The notes below the pieces were generated by a model that was not told where the DNA came from, did no database searches, and saw only the letters and a program-made list of their open reading frames with translations. A DNA stretch of 64,000 nucleotides from RGIG4576 sp045656705 (GTDB taxonomy: Bacteria > Bacteroidota > Bacteroidia > Bacteroidales > Muribaculaceae), in assembly GCA_045656705.1 (NCBI GenBank), contig JAZORR010000045.1, positions 1-64,000 on the forward strand. The letters are read 5' to 3'. This document shows, piece by piece, positions 1-7,432 of this stretch. Every line of letters begins with the position of its first letter. Position 1 is the first letter of the stretch. A program made the position numbers and the translations under genes.

Positions 1-100
1 TTTTCTGTTTGTTTCTGTCGCAAAGGTGAATAATGAAAACATGCAGAAATCATTCAGCATGAAATAATTTTATAATTTCTGTAGTCATTTGGAATTTCTG

Positions 101-979
101 CTATTTTTTCACTCCCATTACGCGGTCAAAGTCCACTTTCAGGAACTTAACAAAGCGTCCTTTCTTCTCTCTTTTGATTTCGTGGAAGCGGAGAGTGTTA
201 TAAACGGACTCTCTGGTAAGGTTGAATTTCTTCATTGCTTCTTGTACTGTGTAGTATTCAGCTTCTTTTTCTTGGCCGGAAGATTTGGATAAGTCGAAAT
301 GCAATTTTGAATAGAATATTTGTCCGTGTTCTTTCTTAGATGGTATGTTATTCCGATAGACTTGCGAACGGATGGCTACACGGGTCATGCCGTACTTCTC
401 CTGAATCTCTTCGGGAGTGTACCATTCGGTAAGGTCATTATCAACCTTATACTTAGCAAAAGCAGCATCGATATGCTTCTTGCTGTAATAATTGAACTGA
501 CGGATTTTTACTTTTGGGATGTTATGCTCACGAGTGTATGTCCATACCCATTTAGGGTTTACCTTGTACTTTTCTGCTATTTCCTCTGCAGTGTAGTACT
601 CGGCAATATCAAATTCGACTTTTGTTACTACTCGTTCATAAGGCTTGGATTTTAACATTAACTCAATATCAGCTCTGCGTATAAAAGACATTCTTGAACT
701 GATTCTTGATGCTCTTAACTTTTCTTCCTTGACTAATTTGTAGATGTATTGACGAGATACACCCATTACTTTGGCTGCTTGTGAAAAAGTAAAGTACTCT
801 TGGCTCTCTAATCGCTTCTTTACTTCCAACAATTCCTGACTGTGGATGAGTTCCATTCTTCGCTCTTTCATCCGATGTTTGTAACCTCGGCTTGAGCATT
901 GATGACTGCAATAATTAGTGGTGGTCTTTTGCGCTATAAAGGGCTTACCACACCATTGACAAATTCTTTTTACTTCCAT
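101..979 (-). CDS. Zinc-finger plus four tandem excisionase-like HTH domains, DNA-binding protein
   Basis: A 292-residue protein. Residues 7-28 hold a Cys4 knuckle (C7, C10, C24, C28). Four HTH modules of the MerR/excisionase type follow at about 58-110, 126-175, 186-231 and 241-289; each starts with an aromatic-Tyr/Phe-Thr turn and an E-A/I-A-x-x-(Y/M/F) helix. Proteins of this layout are known in Bacteroidales next to tyrosine integrases of integrative elements, where they are presumed excision or transfer regulators; that role is inference here because the neighbour lies outside the window. It sits downstream of mnmE in the same direction but behind mnmE's terminator, so it should have its own promoter. 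The ATG at 979 starts just before the Cys4 knuckle. Confident as a DNA-binding protein, not in its target. Confidence 0.8.
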   Translation of the reverse strand: MEVKRICQWCGKPFIAQKTTTNYCSHQCSSRGYKHRMKERRMELIHSQELLEVKKRLESQEYFTFSQAAKVMGVSRQYIYKLVKEEKLRASRISSRMSFIRRADIELMLKSKPYERVVTKVEFDIAEYYTAEEIAEKYKVNPKWVWTYTREHNIPKVKIRQFNYYSKKHIDAAFAKYKVDNDLTEWYTPEEIQEKYGMTRVAIRSQVYRNNIPSKKEHGQIFYSKLHFDLSKSSGQEKEAEYYTVQEAMKKFNLTRESVYNTLRFHEIKREKKGRFVKFLKVDFDRVMGVKK

Positions 980-1181
980 GTTATTTTCTCCATATTTTTA
1001 ATGAAACCATAAAGTTTTAATTTCGCTTTTTGTCTCTCTACGTAAACCATTGTACACACATGTCATCAAATGCCTTAGTGTGACATCGGCCATATTGCGG
1101 TAAATGTTCCGCGGTAGAAATACGGTAGAAAAATATGGTGAAAAACGGGTCTTAACCGCTGTTATCTGGAATATAGACAAC
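980..1181. other. Non-coding spacer with iterated CGGTA repeats
   Basis: This spacer lies upstream of the four-HTH gene. It carries three copies of CGGTA starting at 1098, 1112 and 1123; the last two extend to near-identical CGGTAGAAATA and CGGTAGAAAAATA. No clear TAnnTTTG promoter box is visible for the minus-strand gene. The repeats could be binding sites for the multi-HTH protein; this is inference from proximity. Confidence 0.35.
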
Positions 1182-1208
1182 AAAAAAGCCGCTGAAATTC
1201 AGCGACTT
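1182..1208 (-). terminator. Rho-independent terminator of mnmE
   Basis: On the minus strand the arms AAGTCGCTGA and TCAGCGGCTT form a hairpin with one T-G wobble, followed by a run of six T. It lies 43 bases after the mnmE stop and separates mnmE from the HTH gene. Confidence 0.8.
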
Positions 1209-1250
1209 CCTTATAGTTGACTCTAATTAGTTACAGTTGTTTACAACAAA

Positions 1251-2654
1251 TCATTTGCCGATGCAGAAGCGGGTGAAGATGGAGCCGAGTATGTCGTCGG
1301 TGGAGATTTCGCCTGTGATTTCGCCGAGGTAGTGCATGCATTCGCGTATGTCTTGGCTCACGAAGTCGCCACTGATGCCCATTTGCAGGCCTTCGATGGC
1401 GCGTGTGATGGATTCGCTTGCGTGAATGAGTGCTTCGTAATGGCGAGCGTTGGTGACAATGAGTTCGTTGGCATTGTCGGTGTCGGGCAAGGCTGCACAT
1501 TTTACTAATGTGCTTTCGAGGTGCTCGATTCCGATGCTGTTTTTTGCCGAAATGAATGCTACTTCGCCTCTATCGCCTATGAGTGAACGCATAACGGTTG
1601 CGATCTCGTTTTGACGGTCTTCGCTAAGTGTATCGGTCTTATTGACGATGGTGATGAGCGATTTGCCTATGGTGCGTACCAAGATGCGTGTGCTTAGCTC
1701 TCGGATAGCATCGAAATGGGTGTTGGCATCAATCACCCAAAGCACGATTTGTGCCTCATCGAGTTTCTTGAAGGTGCGTTCGATACCCATTGACTCAATG
1801 GTGTCGTCGGTTTCGCGAATTCCGGCAGTGTCGATGAATCGAAATAGTGTGCCATTGAGTGTGATGGTGTCTTCGATAACATCGCGAGTGGTGCCGTGAA
1901 TATCGCTCACGAGTGCTCGCTCGTCGCGTAGGAGATGATTGAGCAGAGTGGATTTACCAGCATTGGTTTCGCCCACGATGGCACAAGGTACGCCGTTTTT
2001 GATGGCATTGCCTGTGGCAAAAGAGCCTGCAAGTGTGTCGACCTTAGTTTTGATGTATGTGGCAAGGTCGGTGAGGCGACTGCGATCGGCAAATTCCACA
2101 TCTTCTTCGGTGAAATCGAGTTCGAGTTCGATGAGTGATACAAATTCGAGCAATTTTTCGCGCAATGCCGATAGTTCGCGACTGAATGCTCCACGCATTT
2201 GATTGAGTGCAATGCGATGCGCAGCACGCGATGATGATGCTATGAGGTCGGCAATGGCTTCGGCTTGCGATAGGTCAAGACGGCCATTGGTGTAGGCACG
2301 ACGCGTGAATTCGCCACCAGTGGCAGGACGGCAACCACAATCGATAAGTGTGTTCACGATTTGTTGCTGTATCCAAGTGGAACCGTGGCATGCGATTTCT
2401 ATCACATCCTCGCCTGTGAACGAGCGAGGATTGCGGAAAAGGGTGAGCACTACCTCATCGAGTGTGTATTGGTTTTTATCGATAATACGACCAAAGTGGG
2501 CTGTGTGACTCTTCATATCTTCAAGGTTGGCCCCTTTCCAACATCGACTCACAATGCTGATGGCATCGTTACCACTTACGCGTATCACTGCAATACCTCC
2601 CACGCCTGGTGCTGTGGAAATGGCACATATTGTATCCTCTAATTGATTTATCAT
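1251..2654 (-). CDS. mnmE: tRNA modification GTPase MnmE
   Basis: MnmE with MnmG installs the carboxymethylaminomethyl group on uridine 34 of tRNAs reading split codon boxes, in the cytoplasm. The 467 residues fit the family. Visible are the N-terminal tetrahydrofolate-binding domain (to about 120), the helical domain split around the G domain, the P-loop GETNAGKS at 228-235, DTAG at 275-278, NKTD near 338, and the conserved C-terminal FCIGK with the cysteine needed for modification. The start ATG gives the usual N-terminus (DTICAISTAPG from residue 7). The 3' end of this gene is a known integration site for some genomic islands (SGI1 in enterobacteria), which is of interest given the HTH gene downstream. 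Confidence 0.97.
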   Translation of the reverse strand: MINQLEDTICAISTAPGVGGIAVIRVSGNDAISIVSRCWKGANLEDMKSHTAHFGRIIDKNQYTLDEVVLTLFRNPRSFTGEDVIEIACHGSTWIQQQIVNTLIDCGCRPATGGEFTRRAYTNGRLDLSQAEAIADLIASSSRAAHRIALNQMRGAFSRELSALREKLLEFVSLIELELDFTEEDVEFADRSRLTDLATYIKTKVDTLAGSFATGNAIKNGVPCAIVGETNAGKSTLLNHLLRDERALVSDIHGTTRDVIEDTITLNGTLFRFIDTAGIRETDDTIESMGIERTFKKLDEAQIVLWVIDANTHFDAIRELSTRILVRTIGKSLITIVNKTDTLSEDRQNEIATVMRSLIGDRGEVAFISAKNSIGIEHLESTLVKCAALPDTDNANELIVTNARHYEALIHASESITRAIEGLQMGISGDFVSQDIRECMHYLGEITGEISTDDILGSIFTRFCIGK

Positions 2655-2692
2655 AATTTATTGAATGTATCTTATGCTGACATCTGCCAATG

Positions 2693-3532
2693 TTACTTTT
2701 TCTTTGATTTTACTACATTCCAACGATTGAAATCGCATGTAGATTCTATGCTCTCCTCCATATCGTCGGGGAGTGAATAGAAGAAGTCGATGCCTGTGAG
2801 TTGCTCTATCACATCAATGCTCACAGCATGTTGCTTGAGGCTGCCTTGTGCTTTCTTATTGGGATATAAGAATGCTATGGCACGCATAGGGGTGGCATAA
2901 GGAGCGAGAATGGCCTTATACATTTGTCCCGGTACCACCACATCATTTTCGCCAATGGTGGTGTTGATATCTTGCTCGGTGACAATCACTCCAGTGACCA
3001 CCACAAGTGACTTATCGCGTTTCGCCCAATCGCGCAGTTTTTGTTCGAGTTTGTTCCACGCACCCGAATTAAGCGAACCATTTTGAGGTACCATATTTGT
3101 GAGATAGAAACAGTCGTGCATAGCCTTGGCACTCCATTTCATATCTCCAGCTGGAACCATATGTCCGCGGTCGAATCCACTATACTTATAATCGTCGAGC
3201 GACGAGCATCCTTTCACCATCACATCTTCATAGAAATTTTTCTCGCGAGGAGTAGGACCATCGGTTTCGTCGTCGGTGAGTTCGTGAACGGTGCAGTATG
3301 GAATATGCCATTCAGGCACGAAATAGACAGTGAAACCTTCGTAATCGATGATTTCATGTGAAATATTGCCTGGTATATTCACCTGCTCGAGGTCATTGTA
3401 GTGCGTAGGAGAGGTGCAACTATTAGCCTTTAGATGGACAAAGCCCACCACAATCAAAGCAATGAGCAGAAAGGCAAGCACACGCCAGCCGTTACTTGTT
3501 TTTTGTTTATTTCGAGTCTTCTTTTTTGCCAT
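2693..3532 (-). CDS. Membrane-anchored DNA/RNA non-specific endonuclease
   Basis: 279 residues of the beta-beta-alpha-metal (NUC1, Serratia nuclease) family. A short basic N-terminus precedes one hydrophobic segment at about 17-33, so the enzyme is anchored in or exported across the inner membrane. The family motif DRGHMVPAGD at 121-130 contains the general base H124, and the downstream NSGAW motif (about 155-159) supplies the metal-binding asparagine. Such nucleases cut single- and double-stranded nucleic acids. A TAACTTTG box at 3561-3568 (minus strand) lies 29 bases before the ATG, so the gene probably has its own promoter. Nutrient scavenging or defence at the envelope is inferred. Confidence 0.9.
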   Translation of the reverse strand: MAKKKTRNKQKTSNGWRVLAFLLIALIVVGFVHLKANSCTSPTHYNDLEQVNIPGNISHEIIDYEGFTVYFVPEWHIPYCTVHELTDDETDGPTPREKNFYEDVMVKGCSSLDDYKYSGFDRGHMVPAGDMKWSAKAMHDCFYLTNMVPQNGSLNSGAWNKLEQKLRDWAKRDKSLVVVTGVIVTEQDINTTIGENDVVVPGQMYKAILAPYATPMRAIAFLYPNKKAQGSLKQHAVSIDVIEQLTGIDFFYSLPDDMEESIESTCDFNRWNVVKSKKK

Positions 3533-3560
3533 AAATGTGATGAGTTTTCTATTACTTCTG

Positions 3561-3568
3561 CAAAGTTA
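3561..3568 (-). promoter_or_regulatory. Candidate -7 box (TAACTTTG) of the endonuclease gene
   Basis: It matches the Bacteroidota -7 consensus TAnnTTTG. The nearest upstream TTG is 25 bases away, longer than the usual 19-21, so only the -7 box is well supported. Confidence 0.4.
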
Positions 3569-3616
3569 CAAATTTTATGCTAAGATTATAAACCAAGATA
3601 TATATTATTCCTTCAA

Positions 3617-4618
3617 TTAAATATTAAGATATGGCCATAAGTTTTCATTCCAAAGATTTCGATCAAGGTCGCATATTTCCTCGCCACCAAGTGAGAGCAT
3701 CTTGGCATAGAAATCTTTATTGTGGTCGCGAACGAAACTATGTGTAAGTTCGTGGATACATAGTGCCTCAAGACTCTTTTCGGGCAGTTGCACGCACCTT
3801 GCACTGAATGTAACATCTTGGGTAACAAAGTAGTAAAAAGCCGAGCAATTCTTTAGTGTCTTAACGACAACACAATTTCGATATGGGACATTTATGCGTT
3901 CCGACACTCTTTGCAATATTGGAGGTATTACTATCTGCGCACACTGATAGATAACCTCTCTCACCTTTTTAAGTATAGTTTCTTGAACATAGATGTAATT
4001 GAGGTCTGCACTTTGCGGAAAAGAGACGTAACAATCGCGACCATCGAGGCGAGTGTGGTAACTATCGCTATTGCCTCTTGTGACCAATAGTTTGAAATGG
4101 TGAGTGTCGAGTGTGTAGCCATCGTAAAACCTTGTTTTGCCGTCGCAAGTCCAATCTTTGTTGATATGCTCAATGGTTTCTTTAGCAAAATGGAACAATT
4201 CAACAAATGTATCTTTCATTTCGCCAGTCACAACAGATTCGTTTATGTTGTATCTTAACTGTGGTCTCTCGGGACCATTGATATTCTTTTTAGCCTTCAC
4301 ATTACCAATGCCATTGATGAAGCAACTCATACTGTCGGGAATGGAGACATCGTTAAGCTGCTCCAAACGCTCTTGCACCCACGCCCAAGAGTTTCTTTCG
4401 GAGTATGCTATACGATTATAAGCAACTTCATACAAGTCTTTTGCCAAGATTAGGTCTTTTTTCACACCTAAACCATACTCATAACAACTTGCAAGCCAAA
4501 CCTGCGAGATGCTTGAGTGTTCTTTGACTATGCTCAACAGAAAGTTCTCAGCAGCCTCCTCGTACCTTTTATTATTGTAAAGTTCATAGCCTTTCTCAAA
4601 ATAATCTATTCTTCCCAT
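3617..4618 (-). CDS. Sel1/TPR-like repeat protein with YgjP/SprT-like zinc metallopeptidase domain
   Basis: 333 residues. The N-terminal 90 or so look like a TPR followed by a Sel1 repeat (SCYEYGLGVKKD at 44-55). The C-terminal domain has HELTH at 289-293 and a third histidine at 299, the HExxH-x5-H arrangement of YgjP/DUF45 and WLM/SprT-like gluzincins. Before it, a segment from about 257 parallels the region that precedes the active site in YgjP proteins. No signal peptide is seen, so it is probably cytoplasmic. Substrate is unknown. The combination of Sel1 repeats with this peptidase fold is unusual. It lies between the endonuclease and the alcohol dehydrogenase, 19 bases after the latter, so may be cotranscribed with it. 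Confidence 0.7.
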   Translation of the reverse strand: MGRIDYFEKGYELYNNKRYEEAAENFLLSIVKEHSSISQVWLASCYEYGLGVKKDLILAKDLYEVAYNRIAYSERNSWAWVQERLEQLNDVSIPDSMSCFINGIGNVKAKKNINGPERPQLRYNINESVVTGEMKDTFVELFHFAKETIEHINKDWTCDGKTRFYDGYTLDTHHFKLLVTRGNSDSYHTRLDGRDCYVSFPQSADLNYIYVQETILKKVREVIYQCAQIVIPPILQRVSERINVPYRNCVVVKTLKNCSAFYYFVTQDVTFSARCVQLPEKSLEALCIHELTHSFVRDHNKDFYAKMLSLGGEEICDLDRNLWNENLWPYLNI

Positions 4619-4637
4619 TGCGATATCAAAGTTGTGG

Positions 4638-5684
4638 TTAATTATTCACTATCGCTACTTTAATTACTCCATCTTGTTTGTTCTCAAAGATGTGGTAGGC
4701 TTCTTCTATTTCACTCAATGGGAAACGATGAGTGATGAGTGGTGTGGTGTCGATCTTACCAGCTTCAATAAGGCGAAGGACTTCTTCGCAATCGCAACCA
4801 TCTACGCCACCCGTTTTGAAAGTGAGATTTTTGCCATACATTTCGGGGAGAGGAAGAACTTGAGGTTGGTCGTAAAGGGCCACCACCGTAACGATGGCAT
4901 TTGGGCGAGCACATTCCCAAGCAAGACGGAAGGTATCTTCGGCTCCAGCCACTTCGAGCACTCGGTCGGCTCCTCCGTGATCGCTATGCTTCGATACAAA
5001 GTCGTTACACGCTTCGGGAGTGGTGATCAACACATCGGGGTAATGTGTTTGAATGAAGCGTCTTCTTTCATCGGACTTCTCACAAATGATGATGCGTTTC
5101 GGTTTCTTCAACATCACGCAAAGCAATGTGCAGATGCCTGTAGGCCCTGCTCCTATGATAAGAACGGTATCTTCTTCGGAAATCTCAGATATGCGTGCCG
5201 CCCAAAAGCCTGTGGCAAGGACATCGCCCACAAGCAGGGCTTGTTCATCGGAAACACTATCGGGAATGCGATTCAGTCCTTGGTGGGCAAGTGGCACACG
5301 CACATATTCAGTCTGACCACCATCGATGCGACATCCCAATGCCCAACCTCCGTTGGGGTGGGTGCAATTGTTCACATAACCATTTTTGCAGAAAAAGCAT
5401 TCTCCACAAAAGGTTTCAACATTTACGGTGACTCGGTCGCCCAGTTTCACATTGGTGACTTCCACCCCTACTTCCTCAACAATACCCACCATTTCGTGTC
5501 CTACGGTAATGCCCAGAACGGCACGAGGCACACTTCCGTGCTTGATATGCAAATCGCTGGAGCAAATGCTACCCATAGTGATGCGTACAATGGCATCGGT
5601 GGGTTCGATGAGCGTGGGCTTCGGTTTTTCGACCAAAGCGAACTTTCCTTTTTCTATGTATGTGTATGCGAGCATAAAATTCAA
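4638..5684 (-). CDS. Zinc-dependent medium-chain alcohol dehydrogenase
   Basis: 348 residues of the MDR superfamily. Catalytic zinc ligands C41 and H63-E64 are present, and the structural zinc lobe C93, C96, C99, C107 is complete. A Rossmann nucleotide-binding motif GAGPTG follows near residue 175. The family oxidises or reduces alcohols and polyols with NAD(P). The C-terminal half resembles the sorbitol/threonine dehydrogenase-like group rather than a named enzyme, so the substrate is left open. Start ATG at 5684 is the first in frame; a second Met at codon 4 is possible. A bidirectional hairpin at 5801-5836 separates it from the zinc-ribbon gene upstream. Confidence 0.88.
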   Translation of the reverse strand: MNFMLAYTYIEKGKFALVEKPKPTLIEPTDAIVRITMGSICSSDLHIKHGSVPRAVLGITVGHEMVGIVEEVGVEVTNVKLGDRVTVNVETFCGECFFCKNGYVNNCTHPNGGWALGCRIDGGQTEYVRVPLAHQGLNRIPDSVSDEQALLVGDVLATGFWAARISEISEEDTVLIIGAGPTGICTLLCVMLKKPKRIIICEKSDERRRFIQTHYPDVLITTPEACNDFVSKHSDHGGADRVLEVAGAEDTFRLAWECARPNAIVTVVALYDQPQVLPLPEMYGKNLTFKTGGVDGCDCEEVLRLIEAGKIDTTPLITHRFPLSEIEEAYHIFENKQDGVIKVAIVNN

Positions 5685-5800
5685 TCAATTAACTAAATGT
5701 ATCGTAATTCAGCCTTTACGATAGTGTAAATTTACAAATAAAATTATGATTCTATGGAAAAACTATTTATAAAAATTCGGCATACACTATATGAGAGAGA

Positions 5801-5836
5801 AAAAACACCGAGAGATGGGAATCTCTCGGTGTTTTT
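5801..5836 (-). terminator. Strong terminator after the zinc-ribbon gene
   Basis: The 16-base arms AAAAACACCGAGAGAT and ATCTCTCGGTGTTTTT are perfectly complementary around the loop GGGA. It lies 26 bases after the stop of the gene at 5862-6623 and ends the aspS unit. The A/T tracts make it functional in both directions. Confidence 0.88.
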
Positions 5837-5861
5837 GGGTTTCTATAAAGAAGTATGTGGG

Positions 5862-6623
5862 TTATTCTTTTACGCCTGCAAGTTCAGGGTCGATCATGAT
5901 GCGTCCACAGTATTCGCATACGATGATTTTCTTACGCATCTTGATTTCAGCTTGGCGTTGTGCTGGGATACGGTTGAAGCAACCACCACAAGCGTTACGT
6001 TGTACATAAACTACACCAAGACCATTGCGTGCGTTTTTGCGAATGCGCTTGAAAGCTTGAAGAAGGCGTTCTTCGATCTTGTTTTCAAGTTTTTTAGCCT
6101 TATCGCGTAGTTTTTCTTCATCTTGCTTAGTTTCAGAAACGATTTGCTCTAATTCGTTCTTCTTTTCGTCGAGGATGTGATTTACGTCGGCAAGGTGTTC
6201 TTGTGTAGCAAGCACTTCTTTATTTTTGTTGTCGATCTTAACCTTGAAATCGTTGATTTTCTTATTTGCGTGTTCAATTTCCAAAGTTTTGAATTCGATT
6301 TCTTTAGTCAAGAAGTCATATTCTTTATTGTTTTGCACGTTACCTTGTTGAGCAGTATATTTTTCAATCAACAATTTAGCTTCGCCAATTTCGCGGTTTT
6401 GGTTGTTGATTTCGTTGCCCAACTCATCAATTTCAGTTTTAAATTTTTGGATGCGAGTTTCAAGACGAGCTACTTCATCTTCTAAGTCTTGAACTTCCAA
6501 AGGTAGTTCTCCTCTGATGGTCTTGATTCTATCCACTTCAGACAATATGGTTTGAAGTTCGTATACGGCCTTCAACTTTTCCTCTACTGTCATTTCTTTT
6601 TCTTGTTTTTTATCAGTAGCCAT
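5862..6623 (-). CDS. C4-type zinc-ribbon coiled-coil protein (CT398/DUF164-like)
   Basis: 253 residues. Residues about 12-195 are charged heptad-rich coiled coil. The C-terminus carries CGGC (C212, C215) and CEYC (C236, C239), a four-cysteine zinc ribbon. This is the layout of the CT398/HP0958 (FlgZ) family, which in other phyla binds RpoN and flagellar mRNA; with no flagella in Bacteroidales the role here is unknown, perhaps nucleic-acid binding. The gene starts 3 bases after the Nif3-like stop, so it is translated from the same message. This Nif3-zinc ribbon pairing is conserved in many bacteria. Confidence 0.85.
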   Translation of the reverse strand: MATDKKQEKEMTVEEKLKAVYELQTILSEVDRIKTIRGELPLEVQDLEDEVARLETRIQKFKTEIDELGNEINNQNREIGEAKLLIEKYTAQQGNVQNNKEYDFLTKEIEFKTLEIEHANKKINDFKVKIDNKNKEVLATQEHLADVNHILDEKKNELEQIVSETKQDEEKLRDKAKKLENKIEERLLQAFKRIRKNARNGLGVVYVQRNACGGCFNRIPAQRQAEIKMRKKIIVCEYCGRIMIDPELAGVKE

Positions 6624-6626
6624 AGC

Positions 6627-7406
6627 TTACAAATAATTTATCGGATTTTTTTCTAATTCAGCGTATTGAACTGCAAAGTTAGGAATTTTTTTTGTAAAAA
6701 TCTCACTAAAAATCTCTTTTGTGAAATGTTCGCTCTCATAATGTCCGATATCGGCTATAAGAATGCGCTCACTCACGCCTTGAAATTCGTGATATTTCAC
6801 ATCACCTGTGACATAAACATCGGCATGGTGTGCTATTGCATCGTTCACAAATTCGGCACCAGCACCACCACATATAGCCACTCTTTTCACTTTCTTTGTG
6901 GCATCACCAGCATAGCGTACTGCTCCCACACCGAATATTTCTTTCACTCTTGCAAGAAAAGCGAGAGCATCTTGGTGTGAAGGGAGATCGCCCACCACGC
7001 CGAGACCTGATTGGGCATCTGCTTGCGGACAAAGCACTGTGATGTGTTCAAGCCCCATCTTACGGGCAATGAGATGCGACACCCCACCCCAAGCACTGTC
7101 CATATTGGTGTGTGCCGAGTAGATGGCAATGTCGCTTTTAATAGCACGCATCACTATGCGTTCTATGTGGCTCTTGCCTGTGAGACTCTTCAGCCCTCTG
7201 AAAATGAGTGGATGATGAGTGATAATAAGATTGAGTCCCTTTGCAATTGCTTCGTCGAGAATAGCCTCGGTTACATCCAAGCATAGCAGTGCACCTGTGG
7301 CCTCTGCATCGGCATCGCCCACTTGCAAACCACAATTGTCCCAACTCTCTTGGAGTGAGAGAGGTGCCATTTCTTCTATCAATCGTGTAACTTCAGCTAT
7401 CTTCAT
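6627..7406 (-). CDS. Nif3-like dinuclear metal centre protein (GTP cyclohydrolase 1 type 2 homolog)
   Basis: 259 residues of the Nif3/YbgI family, which forms a hexameric toroid with two metal ions per subunit. The metal-binding THHPLIF motif sits at 63-69 (H64, H65), with further candidate ligands in YSAHTNMD (about 95-102) and the C-terminal GHYESEH segment. The length is that of the short YbgI form; many Bacteroidota homologs carry an inserted PII-like domain of about 100 residues, which is absent here. Biochemical function is not settled for the family. It lies between aspS (27 bases upstream) and the zinc-ribbon gene. Confidence 0.9.
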   Translation of the reverse strand: MKIAEVTRLIEEMAPLSLQESWDNCGLQVGDADAEATGALLCLDVTEAILDEAIAKGLNLIITHHPLIFRGLKSLTGKSHIERIVMRAIKSDIAIYSAHTNMDSAWGGVSHLIARKMGLEHITVLCPQADAQSGLGVVGDLPSHQDALAFLARVKEIFGVGAVRYAGDATKKVKRVAICGGAGAEFVNDAIAHHADVYVTGDVKYHEFQGVSERILIADIGHYESEHFTKEIFSEIFTKKIPNFAVQYAELEKNPINYL

Positions 7407-7432
7407 ATTTTTAATATTCCCTTAATAGGTAA

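Noticed and set aside
1..100. End of another gene at the left edge
   Set aside because: AT-rich sequence with stops in all frames I checked; ATGC/GCAT ends around 40-61 are too short to call a repeat element.
4632..5696. Long open frame antisense to the alcohol dehydrogenase gene
   Set aside because: No recognisable domain, and it mirrors the codon pattern of the gene on the other strand, whose zinc motifs are complete.
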